Positions 45,676 to 58,414 of a stretch of DNA of 64,000 nt are shown one piece after another. The position numbers and the translations under genes are program-made. Each line of letters begins with the position of its first letter. The stretch's first letter is position 1. The stretch comes from Arachis hypogaea (Eukaryota > Streptophyta > Magnoliopsida > Fabales > Fabaceae), in assembly GCF_003086295.3 (NCBI RefSeq), contig NC_092046.1, positions 106,495,363-106,559,362 of the forward strand, given 5' to 3'. The notes under the pieces were generated by a model. That model saw only the letters and a list, made by a program, of their open reading frames with translations, was not told the origin of the DNA and made no database searches.

Positions 45676-45824
45676 GATATTGATTCTGACAAAAAAAAAA
45701 TTCACTGTTAATGGACAGAGAATCAAATATTATCTTGAAGGCAATATTGAGCAAGAATGCTCAAAATTGAGACTAAATTAAAAAGCTCAGTGAAGTCTAG
45801 CTAAAGACAATAAAGAAGCGCTTA

Positions 45825-45840
45825 TTGGGAGGCAACCCAA
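45825..45840 (+). other. Hairpin after E integrase
   Basis: TTGGG, loop AGGCAA, CCCAA, within AAAGAAGCGCTTATTGGGAG. It marks the 3' side of the module that A and D have lost. Confidence 0.78.
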
Positions 45841-45984
45841 CCATTATCAAATCAAATTAGATGCTTATAACAATTATATAAGTCCATTTAATTTTGTTAT
45901 CCATGTTTATTGATGCTTTTTCAGTGAATAAGTCAAGGATATGAAGGTTCAGAACATAAAGCAGAAGAATCACAGAGTAAAAGA

Positions 45985-46300
45985 GCTCACTGGCATCAAA
46001 ACGCCAGTAAAGAGGCAATATGGGCGTTAAATGCCAGAATGGCTACCATTCTGGGAGTTTAAAGCCAGTAAAGATATCATTCTGGGTGTTAAACGCCAGA
46101 ATGGATAGCATTCTGGACGTTTAACGCCAGACTTGGCAGCATTCTGGGTGTTCAGAAAAATGCCCAGTAAGGAAGGATTTCTGGCGTTTAACACCAGCCA
46201 GGGTATTTGGCTGGGCGTTAAACGCCAAAAATGGCCACAAGATGGGCGTTAAACGCTAGAATGACTATCATTCTGGGCGTTTAACGCCAGCACAGCTAGG
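45985..46300 (+). repeat. Palindrome array in E pol-ORF2 spacer
   Basis: About ten GGCGTTAAACGCC/GGCGTTTAACGCC-type units between integrase and ORF2. The TA-centred form differs from the CG/GA-centred form in A and D, but matches E's own LTR. Confidence 0.87.
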
Positions 46301-46772
46301 GGAGAGGTAATTTCGTTTCAAATCCAATTTTTTTCAAATTTTCATGTTTTAAATCAAAATTTTTTGCATCTAAACATTACAAACATTCATTTTTAATTTC
46401 CATTCAAAAAAATATAAATTTTTTTTAATTCTTTTTCAATTCTTCTCAATTCCTTTTCAAAAACTCACTCATATCTCCAATTTCTTTTCAAATCTTTTTA
46501 ACTCATTCATATTATCTTTTACTTCATAGATGCATAAACAAAAAAAAATTCAGATCTAACTTCCTCAAATTTTTTTCATATCTCTTAATTTTGAAAACAA
46601 TCTTCTCTTTTTCAATTCATGTTTATCTTTTATCAATCATATCTTTCAAAGCATATCTTTTTCTAAAATTTCGAACCCATTCCCTCCCTCCCCTTTATTT
46701 ATACATTCGGCCATCACCTCTCCTCCCTCATTCGAATCCTTTTCTCTATCTATTCATCTTCTTTCTTTTTAT

Positions 46773-46809
46773 TTTGCTTGAGGACAAGCAAATCTCTAAG
46801 TTTGGTGTA
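46773..46809 (+). other. RGGA-loop hairpin plus motif before E ORF2
   Basis: TTTGCTTG, loop AGGA, CAAGCAAA (46773-46792), then TAAGTTTGGTGT (46798-46809), 37 bp before the ORF2 ATG. Confidence 0.82.
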
Positions 46810-46845
46810 ATTTTTGTGATCCCTGAGTTAAAACAAACCAATCTC

Positions 46846-47977
46846 ATGGCACCCAAAGGAAGACAAAATGCTTCAAGAGAGAAGAAAGAAAGCAATCCAA
46901 AGCCACGTTGGATGCATGAGAACTTCTGCACCAAAGAACATACAGACCATTATTTCAAAATTATGTGCAGAAGATCAGTGATCCCGGAAGTTAGGTTCAA
47001 TCTGAAAGAAGATGAATACCCGGAGATCCAAGAGCAGAATCAAAACAGGGGCTGCGAAGTCCTGGCTAATCCTGAGATACATGTTGGAAGAAACATGGTC
47101 CATGAATTCTATGCAAATTTGTGGATGACAGAGAAGCAAAGATTAGAGGGAACTGCCTTCTACACCTTTCGGACTATGATCAGAGGGAAGGTTATTTACT
47201 TCCACTTTGACAAAGTGAGAGAGGTTCTTAAACTTCCTCAACTACAAGATGATCCAGAATCCTTTAATAGGAGAATGGCCAAGGATAAAAGGCTAGATCA
47301 AGTTCTAGAGGACATATGCATCCCTGGAACTAAGTGGATTACCAATTCAAAAGGTGTCCTAAACCAGTTAAAGAGAGGAGATCTCAAACCAGTTATTAGA
47401 GGGTGGCTGGATTTCATAGGACGTTATATTCTCCCAACCAGTAACCGATCTGAAGTTACTGTCAAGAGGGCAGTGATGATTCACTGTATTATGCTGGGGA
47501 AGGAGGTAGAGATTCATCAGCTGATCCCTGTTGAAATTTACATGTTTGCAAACAAGGAATCCACTGTGGCCAAGTTGGCCTACCGAAGCTTAATTAGTCT
47601 GTTATGTAAAGACGCGGGGGTACAGATGGGTGTGGATGAATATATCACAGTTGAACGCGCCAATCACCAAAAAAGTGATGGATGGACCTCATATTCAAGA
47701 TAACCCCATCAAGAGGGGGGCGCATGAGCTCCTCCCAGAAATCCCTCAATTTGATTATTGGGCCCACTTAGAAGCATCTCTCACCAAGCTGTAAGAAGCT
47801 GTGAATCAACTCAAAGAAGAACAACATAATCAAAATAGCATGCTCTGCAAAATACTCATAGAACAAGAGAGACAAGGGCGTGAGATACAGGAGCTAAAGC
47901 ATCAGAAGCTGTCTCTTGAAGAGTTGGACGTCCCACAGATTGAAGGAGCACCTACCCCTCAAAATCAAGGTTGTTGA
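46846..47977 (+). pseudogene. Element E ORF2
   Basis: From ATG 46846 (MAPKGRQNASREKK), open to 47703 with the same central domain as A (HEFYANLWMT, ILPTSNRSEVT). A frameshift near 47665 and at least one later stop separate it from the coiled-coil tail (EEQHNQNSML, ERQGREIQEL), which runs to about 47977. The basic His tail of A and D is absent. Function unknown. Confidence 0.82.
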
Positions 47978-49082
47978 GTCCTAACTCTGTGATAACTTCT
48001 ATTATTAAAAACATATTTTAAGAGTTACATAAGCATTAGTATTAGAGTCATTTATTTTTATGTCTTTAATTTCCTTTCTTTTATTATTATTTGTCTGCTT
48101 TTATGTTTATTTTATGTCTTATTTTTATTCCATGATCAATAAAGTTTAGAGTCTATGTCTTAAAGCTATGAATGATTCCTTGAATCCCTCACCTTTCTTA
48201 GTTGAATAATATTTTTATTTGCAAAAGAAAAAGAAGTACATGGGTTTCAAAATTTATCTTGAAATTAGTTTAATTATTTTGATGTGGTGGCAATAATTTT
48301 TGTTTTCTAAATGAATGCTTGAACAGTACATGTTTTTGATTTTGTTGTTCATGAATGTTAAAATTATTGGCTCTTGAAAGAATAATGAAAAAGGAAAAAT
48401 GTTATTGATAATCTGAAAAATCATAAAATTGATTCTTGAAGCAAGAAAAAGCAGTGAAAAGCTTGCAAAAAAAAAAAGAGAAAACAAGCAGAAAAAACCA
48501 ATAACCCTTTAAACCAAAAGGCAAGGGTAAAAAGGATCCAAGGCTTTGAGCATTAATGGATAGGAGGGCCCAAGAGAATATAATCCTGGCTTAAGCGGCT
48601 AAACCAAGCTGTCCCTAACCATGTGCCTGCGGCGTGAAAGTGTCAAGTGAAAAGCTTGAGACTGAGCGGTTAAAGTCGTGGTCCAAGGCAAAAAGAGTGT
48701 GCTTAAGAGCTCTGGGCACCTCTAACTGGGGACTCTAGCAAAGCTGAGTCATAATCTGAAAAGGTTCACCCAGTTATGTGTCTGTGGCATTTATGTATCC
48801 GGTGGTAATACTGGAAAAAACAAAATGCTTAGGGTCACTGCCAAGACTCATAAAGTAGCTGTGTTCAAGAATCAACACACTAAACTAGGAGAATCAATAA
48901 CACTATCTGACTCTGAGTTCCTATGGAAGCCAATCATTCTGAACTTCAAAGGATAAAGTGAGATGCCAAAACTATTCAGAAGCAAAAAGCTACTAGCCCC
49001 GCTCATCTGATCAAGACTAATCTTCATTGATAATTTTGGAATTTATTGTATATTCTCTTCTTTTTATCCTATTTTGTTTTTA
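47978..49082 (+). other. Element E 3' untranslated region
   Basis: Counterpart of 8269-9378 in A; conserved blocks near 48540-48800. It contains no gene. Confidence 0.8.
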
Positions 49083-49120
49083 GTTGCTTGGGGACAAGCA
49101 ACAATTTAAGTTTGGTGTTG
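49083..49120 (+). other. RGGA-loop hairpin and motif abutting E 3' LTR
   Basis: GTTGCTTG, loop GGGA, CAAGCAAC (49083-49102), then TTAAGTTTGGTGTTG (49106-49120) ending at the LTR. Confidence 0.86.
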
Positions 49121-50700
49121 TGATGAGCGAATAATTTATACCCTTTTTGACATTATTTTTACATAGTTTTAGTATAATTTAATTACCTTTTATTATATTT
49201 TTATTAGTTTTTATTCAAAAATTACATTTCTAGACTTTACTATTGATTTGTGTATTTTTCTGTGATTTCAGGGATTTTCTGGCTGAAATTGAGGGACCTG
49301 AGCAAAAATTTGATTCAGAGGCTGAAAAAGGACTGCAAATGCTGTTGGATTCTGACCCTCCTGCACTTGAAATAGATTTTCTGGAGCTACAGAAGTCCAA
49401 TTGGCGCGATCTCAATTGCGTTATAAAGTAGACATCCTGGGCTTTCTAGAAATATGTAATAATCCATACTTTGCCAGAGATTTGATGGCCCAAACTGGCG
49501 TCCAAATCCAGCCTAAAACTTCCTGGCGTAAAATGCCAGAACTGGCATAATTCTTGGCGTTAAACGCCCATTTTGGCACCCAGGGTGGCGTTTAACGCCA
49601 GCTACAGGCATATGCATGTGAAAGCTTGAAAGCTCAGCCCAAACACTCACCAAGTGGGTCTGAGAAGTGGATTTCTACACTATCTGCACTTAGTTACTCA
49701 TTTTCTGTAAACCTAAGTTACTAGTTTAGTATAAAAACTACTGTTAGAGATTCATTTTGTAACTTATGACATTTTACACTTCATATTGTATCTTCTACGG
49801 CATGAGTCTCTAAACCCCATAGGTGGGGGTGAGGAGCTCTGCTGTGTTTCAATGGATTAATGCAATTACTACTGTTTTCTATTCAATCACGCTTGATTCT
49901 ATTCTAAGATACTCACTCGTACTTCAATTTAGAGAATCTGATGATCCGTGACACTCATCATTATTCTCAATTCTATGAACGCGTGCCTGACAACTACTCT
50001 CGTTCTATCTGAGCTCAACGTAGTCATTGGGTTTCTAATCCACGGACCGAGTCCGGAGGTTAGAAACTTTGTAGTAGAGGCTAGAACCAATTGGCAGCAT
50101 TCCTGGGATCCAGAAAGTCTAAACCTTGTCTGTGGTATTCCGAGTAGGATTTGGGAAGGGATGACTGTGACGAGCTTCAAACCTGCGAATGTTGGGCGCA
50201 GTGACAGTGTGCAAAAGGACAAGGGTCCTATTCTGACGCTAGTGGGAACCGACAGATGATTAGCCGTGCGGTAGCTGTACATGCTATTTTTCATCCGATA
50301 TGAGAAATCCGACAGTTGATTAGCCGTGTAGAGATCGTACCTGGTATTTTTCATCCGAGAGGATCATAAATCTTGCCATTGAAGGAAGCCATGCGTGTTT
50401 GGAGAAGAAGACAGTAGGAAAGCAGAGATTCAGATGACAGAGCATCTCTGGAACCTCAGCTTGTTTCTCATTACTGAATCACAAGTACTATTTATTTCAT
50501 GTTATTTGTTTTTCATAAATACAATCACTCTTATCATTAACCTCCTGACTAAGATTTATAAAATAACCATAGCTTACTTCAAGCCAACAATCTCCGTGGG
50601 ATCGACCCGTACTTACGTAAGGTATTACTTGGACGACCCAGTGCACTTGCTGGTTAGTTGTGCGGAGTTGTGAAAAGTGTAATCACAATTTCGTGCACCA
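49121..50700 (+). repeat. Element E 3' LTR
   Basis: 1,580 bp. It lacks 27 bp present at 38994-39020 of the 5' LTR, lost between two TTGGG direct repeats. Palindromes near 49520-49600. Confidence 0.93.
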
Positions 50701-51351
50701 AAAAGCATAAGAAGCTTAAAAACTAGAAACTATGAATGTGAAGAAACCTAGGGGAAGTGTGATTTTTCTCTCTAAGATTCTAATCTAAAATCTTAAAACT
50801 ATGCGAATGAGAATGTGTGTTGAGTCTCTGCTTGTCCCCTGGCTCTAGTCTGTGTTTCTGGGCCGAAAATTGGGTCAAAACTCAGCCCAAAATCGCCCCC
50901 AGCATTTTCTGCTATTTTTGCAGGTAGCGCATGTCACGCGTACGCGTCAGTCACACGCACGCGTCAGGCACGTGCACGCGTCAGACACGCACACGCGTCG
51001 CCGTGCAAAACTCCAATTCACGCGCACGCGTGAGCCATGCGTGCATGTCGCTTCTCGCTGGTTATCTCCTTTATTTCTTGTGCTCCTTCCATTTTTGCAA
51101 GCTTCCTTTCCATCCTCTAGGCCATTCCTGCCCTATAAAGCCTGAAAACACTTAACGCACAGATCACGGCATCAAATGGTATAAAGAGGATTAAAAATAT
51201 ACAATTTAAAGGCTTAGGAAGCAAGTTTTCAATCATATAACAAAATTGGAAAGGAATTGTAAAATCATGCAAAATATATGAATAAGTGTGCAAAGACTTG
51301 ATAAAACCACTCAATTGAGCACAAGATAAACCATAAAATAGTGGTTTATCA
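50701..51351 (-). repeat. Element J 3' LTR, proximal part
   Basis: On the minus strand it starts at 51351 with TGATAAACCACTATTTTATG. The first 29 bp form an inverted repeat (GATAAACCA, TGGTTTATC). CACGCGTACGCGTCA-type array at 50933-51050. It is cut by E. Confidence 0.85.
50933..51050 (-). repeat. ACGCGT array in J LTR
   Basis: Units of about 17 bp such as CACGCGTACGCGTCAGT. The copy at 59455-59545 has one unit fewer. The spacer at 54893-55435 carries the same motif. Confidence 0.87.
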
Positions 51352-51390
51352 ATCTTCCCACACTTAAACATTAGCATGTCCTCATGCTAA
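51352..51390 (-). other. RGGA-loop hairpin and purine tract abutting J 3' LTR
   Basis: Minus strand TTAGCATG, loop AGGA, CATGCTAA (51390-51371), then TTTAAGTGTGGGAAGAT up to the LTR start at 51351. The purine run GTGTGGGAAGA is the likely polypurine tract. The stem sequence differs from A, D and E but pairs perfectly. Confidence 0.83.
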
Positions 51391-52794
51391 GTTCAAGTAG
51401 ATATAAAGAATGAATAGGGGAAAGTAAGACTCATGAGATGCAACCTATGAATGCAACGATATGCTAAGATGTTTTTGTCTACTTGGTTAAAAGTAAATAA
51501 GCTCTTCAAGACAAAAATCAATCAGATTCCACTAATTCGAACCATACAATAAAAGACAAGTAAACTTGTAAGAATATAGTTCATGAAAGTAGGGAACATA
51601 AAATCAAGCATTGAACCCTCACTGGTAGTGAATATGTACTCTAATCTCTCAAGTGTCTAGAGTTAATTACTTTACTCTTCTCTAGTCATGCTTTCTAGAC
51701 TTTGTTCTTCATCTAACCAGTCAACAAAAATTTAGTATACCAATGCAAACATCATGAGGTCTTTTCAAGGTTGTGATGGGGCTAAGGTAAGGTGAGGATA
51801 TATGTATGGCTAAGTGAGCTATAATATGAATCTTTGACTAACCTAAGTTCTCACCTAAACACACACACGCTCTATATAACTCTAAATTCATGCCTAGCTA
51901 CCCATAATTCCCACTTTTGTATCACATACTCATGCATAAACTTTTCTTTAGTTTCACCACATATGCATTGATATTTTATTAAACTTAACATTGGGGTAAT
52001 TTTGTCCCTTATTTATCTATTTACTTAATTATTTGAATATTTTTGGTTTGGGGTTTTTTTTTAAGGTAAAAGTAACATAATATATCGATGCACATGGTAT
52101 TTTTAATTTTTCTGGTCTCACATAAGTAGGCACCCAAATTCCCAATATTTTGTCAATAGAACCTTGTACACTTTCATCAACCCAAGTTCCCACAATTCCC
52201 CACACTTAATTGATACACAATCTCTAACTTAAGCTAACCAAAGATTCAGTTGAGGAAATTAATTGTTTTTCTGCTTAAGGCTATTGATGTGGTAAAATAT
52301 AGAACAAATAGGATTAAAAGGCTCAAGGTAGCTAACAAAGGTGATTGAAAGTGTAGGCTATTTGGGATAAGTGAGCTAATAACAAATGATGGCATCAATC
52401 ATATGTATGCATGCAAATACACTAAACAATGGACATATAGAATGGAACAAAATATAGATTATAGTCATAGAGAAGAAAACACACAAGAATAAAATATTAT
52501 GGTTAAATAATGTAACCATGTAATTAAGCTCAAATCTCACGAGTTGTGTGTTCTTAGCTATAATTCATGTTCCAAATTATAGTCTTCAAACAAGTTTAAC
52601 ACAAATGTTCAATTTAAATTAGTGAAATATTGCAAAACAGGGTCTTGAAAAGAAACTCATTACTTTAACCAAGCAAAACATACATGCAACAATTATTATC
52701 ATGCAATCTATCCTATCTAACAAAAGAAAAAGTCAAATGTTGGTGTTAAGGGGGAGAGGTTACCTCCGGAAGTCAAGGACTGACCTCCCCACAC
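51391..52794 (-). other. Element J 3' untranslated region
   Basis: 1.4 kb, no gene. TTAAGTGTGGGG recurs on the minus strand at about 52198 and 52788. Copied with few changes at 59896-61047. Confidence 0.82.
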
Positions 52795-54075
52795 TTAAGG
52801 TTTGGCACGGTCCTCCATGCCATCAGTAAGGAGCAAGGTAGGGCTGGAAGCATCGCCTCCGCTGTCTGGTTTGTCATGGCTCCTTGTGCTACTGGATGAA
52901 GGGGAGTCCGGGGTGTCCTTTGGTTCTGGAGGTGGGTGTGTACCAACTATGAGGTCCTTCAAATAGTTGTATCGGCGCTTGTTACGGTGCTCCATTTGCT
53001 CCATCTGCCGGTCTTGCCGGTCGAACCTCTCAAGGATCTAAAGGAACATCTGATGGATGGATGGTGCTTGTGGTGTGGATAATAGTGGAGTAGAAGTAGG
53101 AGGAGTATCCAAAGATGGGCCTGCAGGCCGGCTCGTAGAGGGAACTGGTGGCCTGATGTACTTCCCATTCGGGACATACTGGTCGACCCTAGGGATCATG
53201 ACCTTCGTGTCGCCTGCCCGAGAGGACACACCTGCTATAGAGACTAAATCTGAGACCAAGACGGGGAAAGGCAGATTACCCGCTGTCTGTACGTGTCCCA
53301 TGGCTTGCCGGATGTGTTAGGACAGGTTGAGGGGTTGCTCTGTCAGGATGCACCAGATGAGGACAGCCATGTCTGCTGTGAAGGTCAACTTGTGAGTGCT
53401 CGGAAAGACATAGTGGGACATAATTTGTGCCCACACGCGAGCCTCCAGGGTGAGTGACTGGGCTGAGATACTCTTCTGTTTTGAACGATGCTGCCCGTAG
53501 ATCCACGTGCTGCCAAGTTGGGCTATAATTCCAAGTACGCTATCCCAGTCGAACAGACACATCTGGCGCTTATGAGATGCCTCTTGATATGCATCCCATC
53601 CATCTGAACTAGGTGGAAGGTCCAGTGCACTCTGTATGGCACTCTCAGAGACAGGGACCTGCTGCTAACGGACGAAGACAGTCTGCAGAGTAGGCGAGTA
53701 GAAGTTGGAGTAGAATTCAACGACCCATGATAAGTTGGCCTCTCGCGGCTGCCTCCTCAAAAATTCCCATTGTCTCCTCTCTATTCGGGGCTCCATAACA
53801 TCAACAAAGTGTGTTGGGACAATGAGTAGATGCTCATTGTTGTAGTTCCTCTCAGCTAGGATGGGGAACATCTGTTCGCAATAACGGTTAGCAAACCGTG
53901 TGGAGTTTCGGGCGGGAAAAGCTTTCTCTGATTCATCAACCTTAATGATCCTCTTCACCCACTTTGTTGGTGGCTTGACACTGGTAGATGGAAGTGCTTT
54001 TTCCAGTGTTCTCTTGATTCCTCTCCTTGCTGGTGTCTTGTCAGTGGCCTTCTCTTTTTCTTTCTTGGTACCCAT
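52795..54075 (-). pseudogene. Element J ORF2
   Basis: From ATG 54075 (MGTKKEKEKATDK), one frame of about 427 codons with three in-frame stops ending at 53665, 53317 and about 53041, and no frameshift. The N-terminus is lysine-rich. The central domain resembles the ORF2 of A and E at low identity (WVVEFYSNFY, LIWCILTEQPLN). The C-terminal third is Pro/Ser/Thr-rich, then RQMEQMEHRNKRRYNYLKDL and a Ser-rich acidic tail. The open frame extends upstream to 54306 with hydrophobic residues; I take this as leader. Function unknown. Confidence 0.78.
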
Positions 54076-54892
54076 GCCTAAGGAAGAAAGAAAAAGGAAG
54101 AATGTGAAGTTTATATAACTAAAGAACCAGAAGAGAGAAAATTCCAAGTGATAATAAATGCCAAAGGAAAGATGATAGCTAAAATACATGGTAGCTACAA
54201 CATGTAGGTAAGACATCAATAAGGAACAAGAAGGCACATAATAATTAGATGCAAGAGAGTAAAAGCATGCAAGTAATAGGCATGAGTAGCATAACTCAAG
54301 CATCAATAATTAAATGTGCCAATTTAGAGAGTATGTGTATGATGACAATTGTGAATGATAATCCCAAATATATGTGGAGTACAAGTATTGTGAAAAAGAG
54401 GTACTCAAGTAAAATAGTAGAACAAAATAGATTTCAAGATGCCATAGGTGCTTTTTCACAAACATTTGGTGAGCAAGTTAAAATAGGAATGAAAATAATA
54501 TAATCCAAATGTATATGAGAGCCAAATTAAAATATCAATTGTCAAATCACTCCTCATAATATCCACAACTTCATTATAGTAAGGTAATACCCAAATAAAA
54601 TTTCAACACCAACATAAGAATGCAAGAAAAAGAAAGAAAAAGAAACCATGGATAATTAAACTAAAAGAAAAATAAAGAAGAAAGAGACATAAATTAAAGT
54701 AAAAATGAAAGAGTAGATGAGAGGAAGGAAAGAAACCTGATGAAGAAGATGAAGAAGGAAAGAGGAAAGTAATAGATATGAATAAAGAGTAAGGAAGAAA
54801 GGGGGAAGAGGGAAGAATAAATAATTAGGATTTGAAAAGAATTAGGATTGGGGGAGGGATGATTTGAAACAGACATTGAGGTGGTTTAATTG
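54076..54892 (-). other. Element J region upstream of ORF2
   Basis: A/G-rich sequence on the plus strand (pyrimidine-rich in transcript sense) with no convincing gene. Unlike A, D and E, I find no second RGGA-loop hairpin here. Confidence 0.6.
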
Positions 54893-55435
54893 TGCGTCGC
54901 ATGCGACGCGTATGCGTGCATCACGCGCACGCATGGGTTGTGCAGACTGAATAGTGACGCGTAAGCGTCGGGCACGAGTACGCGTGCCTTTGATTGTGAG
55001 AATCGTGCGAAGGCATCAACGCGTACGCACAACTCTCTGTTCGCACTGGGCTTGGGGCAAAAATGGCATACGACGCATGCGCGTCAGGCACGCGCACGCG
55101 TGCATGGCCCTTATGGAAAAACGACGCGCACGCGTCAGGGATGCGTACGCGTGATGGGGCTTGTGCTCCCAAGACAGTGCCAGCCCCACACCATCATAAC
55201 TTTCTGGCCAAACATCATTTACGCCAATTTTTCATGGTCACGCGTGCGCTTTAGGGACGCATACGCGTGATGGACTGAAATCGCAAGCGACGCATACGCG
55301 TGAGGGATGCGTACGCATGAGGGACGCGTACGCGTGGACTTGCTTGTGCACAAGGCACGTGTCCAGCACCACTCCAGCCTAACTTTCTGTTCAATTCCAT
55401 TATTTCACACAATCACATATGACGCGTATGCGTCG
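54893..55435 (-). repeat. ACGCGT array in J pol-ORF2 spacer
   Basis: More than a dozen CpG-rich units such as GACGCGTACGCGTG and GCACGCGCACGCGT, separated by unrelated stretches of 10-60 bp. It occupies the same place as the GGCGTT arrays of A, D and E. Apparent short proteins on both strands are repeat artefacts. Confidence 0.87.
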
Positions 55436-55557
55436 TGTGCATTTTTTTTATATATATGCAGAATGCAGAATGCAGATGAATATGCAGAAATGATGAATAA
55501 ACACGAATAAAAATAAAATAAAATAAGACTAAGAATAAAAAGGAACGATTATACCAG

Positions 55558-55575
55558 GGTGGGTTGTCTCCCACC
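55558..55575 (-). other. Hairpin after J integrase
   Basis: Minus strand GGTGGG, loop AGACAA, CCCACC. Compare TTGGG, AGGCAA, CCCAA in A, D and E: loop nearly the same, stem changed on both arms. Confidence 0.78.
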
Positions 55576-55618
55576 TAGCACATTGCTTTTACATCCTTAA
55601 GTTGGACGGTCCACAAGC

Positions 55619-57028
55619 TCAATCTGCTTCTGTTGGTGGATCCTCTAAGAGGAAGACCTCTAGCTTTTTATTGTCCTTCATCTTCTCACCATGATACAGC
55701 TTTAAGCGATGTTCATTGACATTGATTAATTTGGAACTTAATGGATGACTCAGGTGAAAGACTCCGTATGGCTCTTTCTTTTCTACTCTGTAGGGGCCTT
55801 CCCATCTTGAATGCAGCTTGCCTGGCATGAGTCTCAACCTTGAGTTGTAAAGGAGAACTAGCTCCCCAGGTCTGAAATGTCTTCTCTTTATATGCTTGTC
55901 ATGCACAGTCTTCACCTTCTCTTTATATAGTCTGGAGTTGTCATATGCTTCGAGTCGAAGGTTCTCTAACTCTGCTAGATGCTGCTTCCTTTCAGCACTA
56001 GCCTTCTCAAATCCCATGTTGCATTTCCTTATAGCCCAGAAAGGCTTGTGTTCCACCTCCACTGGGAGGTGACAAGCCTTTCTGTACACTAAGCGGAAGG
56101 GGATCATTCCTATGGGTGTCTTGTATGCTGTCCGATAAGCGCAGAACGCATCTACAAGCCTGGTGCTCTAGTCCTTCCTATGAGGCTTGAATATCTTCTC
56201 CAGTATGCACTTTATCTCTTTGTTAGACACCTCCGCTTGGCCATTGGTCTGGGGATGGTAAGCTGTTGCTACCTTGTGAACAATCCCATGCTTCTTCAGT
56301 AGTCTTGCTAATCTCCTGTTACAAAAGTGAGTGCCTTGACCACTAACGATTGCTCGTGGTGATCTAAAGCGACAGATAATATGACTTCTAACAAAGGAGA
56401 CAACAACGTTAGCATCATCAGTACGGGTAGGAATTGCTTCTACCTATTTAGAAACATAATCTACAGCTAATAGTATATATAAGAAACCACTAGAGTTTGG
56501 GAATGGACCCATGAAGTTAATGCCCCAAACATCAAAAATTTCACAGAATAGCATAAGCTGTTGGGGCATCTCATCCCTCTTGGATATATTTCCAAACCTT
56601 TGGCATGGGAAACAAGATTTACAGAAGGTGGTATCCTCTTTAAAAAGAGTGAGCCACCAGAATCCACAGTCTAAAATTTTTCTAGCTGTTCTTTGAGGGC
56701 CAAAATGTCCACCACTCTCAAAAGAGTGGCAGGCCTCTAAAATTGACTGGAATTCTGATTGAGGCACACACCTTCTAATTACCTGGTCAGCACCATACCT
56801 CCATAAATATGGGTCATCCCATATATAATACTTGGATTCGCTTTTCAGCTTGTCCCTTTGATGCTTAGAAAAATTAGGAGGGAAGGTATGACTAACTAGA
56901 TAATTAGCAACAGGTGCATACCAAGGAACTACTTCAGATATTGCGTGCAAGATATCAAATGGAAAAGCATTATTGATAGGAGTGGAGTCATTCTTAATGT
57001 GCTCAAGGCGACTCAAGTGGTCTGCCAC
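55619..57028 (-). pseudogene. Element J integrase
   Basis: Zinc-binding region with SGGHFGPQRT and CKSCFPCQ; core Asp in DVWGINFMG. The second catalytic Asp is Gly (IVSGQGTHF, codon 56339-56341). Glu in [10 protein letters not shown] is kept. Stops near 56441 and 56170 split the frame. The C-terminal part 56107-55619 is open (RPGELVLLYNSRL). It cannot catalyse strand transfer. Confidence 0.87.
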
Positions 57029-57439
57029 TAAATTCTGGGAACCACTCCTATCCTTAATTTCTAAATCAAATTCTTACAGCAACAATATCCAACATATTAA
57101 CCTTGGTTTGGACTCTTTTTTAGCTAATAATTATTTTAGAGCTGCATGGTCTAAGTATACTACCACCTTAGTACCAAGTAAATAGGCTCGGAATTTATCC
57201 AGAGCAAAAACAATAGCCAGAAGCTCTTTTTCAGTGGTAGTATAATTAGACTGCGCAGCGTCTAAGGTCTTAGAAGCATAAGTAATTACGAAAGGATCCT
57301 TACCTTCGCGCTGAGCTAGCGCCGCTCCTACTGCATGGTTGGAGGCATCACACATAATCTCAAAAGGCTGGCTCCAGTCTGGACCTCTCACAATCAGAGC
57401 TTGAGTCAAAACGATCTTCAGTTTATCAAACGCAGTCAT
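57029..57439 (-). pseudogene. Element J RNase H
   Basis: Starts MTAFDKLKIVLTQALIVRG and has EIMCDASNHAVGAALAQREG and [20 protein letters not shown] stop at 57131-57133 follows DHAALK, then a frameshift before the integrase linker (LVADHLSRLEH). Confidence 0.85.
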
Positions 57440-57460
57440 GCAGTCCTCACTCAGCTTGAA

Positions 57461-58414
57461 CTAAACATATTTCTGCAGCAGTCTGGATAAAGGCAATGCT
57501 ACCTTACTGAAGTCTTTGATAAATCTTCGGTAGAAACCTGCATAACCAAGGAACGAATGGACTTCCCTCATGGAGGAGGGGTAAGGTAAACTAGAAATCA
57601 CATCTACCTTTGCTGGATCTACAGAAATACCAGTATTAGAAACGACATGTCCTAGAACAATACCTTGTTTTACCATAAAATCACATTTTTCAAAATTTAA
57701 AACAAGGTTTGAACTAACACACCTATTTAATACCCTAGCTAAACTATCCAAGCAAAGGCTAAATGAATCACCATACACACTAAAGTCATCCATGAAAATT
57801 TCCATACAGTTCTCAATAAGATCTGAGAAAATACTCATCATGCATCTTTGGAAAGTAGCCGGTGCATTACATAAGCCAAAAGGCATTCTCTTGTATGCAT
57901 ACGTTTCAAAGGGACATGTGAAAGTAGTCTTCTTCTGATCCTCAGGAGCTATATGGATTTGAAAATATCCTATGTAACCATCTAAAAAGCAGTAGTGTGA
58001 TTTACCTAACATACGATCAAGCATCTGATCAATAAATAGCAGGGGGTAGTGATCCTTGCGAGTAGCCTGGTTGAGATGCCTGTAATCAATGCAAACCCTT
58101 CAGGAGTTCTGCACTCTAGTTGTCAGGAGCTCTTCATGCTCATTCTTCAATGTTGTGACTCCAGACTTCTTGGGCACCACTTTTACTGGGCTGACCCATT
58201 CACTGTCTGAGATGGGGTAGATGATATTAGCTTCAAGCAATCTGGTCACTTCCTTTTTGACAACTTCTAAGACGGTGGGGTTTAGCCGCCTTTGAGGTTG
58301 ATGAACAGGCCTTGCTCCCTCTTCTAAAAATATTTTGTGCTTACAAACTTGGGGCCTGATACCTACTATGTCTGCCAAACTCCACCCAATTGCCTTCTTG
58401 TGTCTTCTCAGCAC
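57461..58414 (-). pseudogene. Element J reverse transcriptase
   Basis: One frame with a TGA at 58102-58100 where Trp is expected before VCIDYR, and a TAG ending it at 57461. RT core: RMPFGLCNAPATFQR and an intact catalytic FMDDF (57796-57782). Apart from the nonsense codons this is the best kept RT in the window. The extreme N-terminus continues into the PR-RT linker at 58415. Confidence 0.88.

Larger units (their letters stand above)
38083..50700 (+). mobile_element. Element E: full-length A/D relative with pol
   Basis: 12,618 bp, plus strand, target duplication AAAAG (38078-38082 and 50701-50705). Order: LTR, tRNA-Asp primer site, leader, gag, protease, RT, RNase H, integrase, hairpin, palindrome array, hairpin, ORF2, 3' region, hairpin, LTR. 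It holds the module that A and D lack, but every ORF is broken, so it is not a present-day helper. It lies in the J LTR. Confidence 0.93.

Noticed and set aside
53057..53320. Plus-strand frame of 87 codons
   Set aside because: Antisense shadow of J ORF2, whose minus frame is continuous over a longer stretch and has ORF2-like residues.
54876..55300. Arg/Ala-rich frames over the ACGCGT array
   Set aside because: Products of a CpG-rich repeat on both strands; no conserved start or domain.
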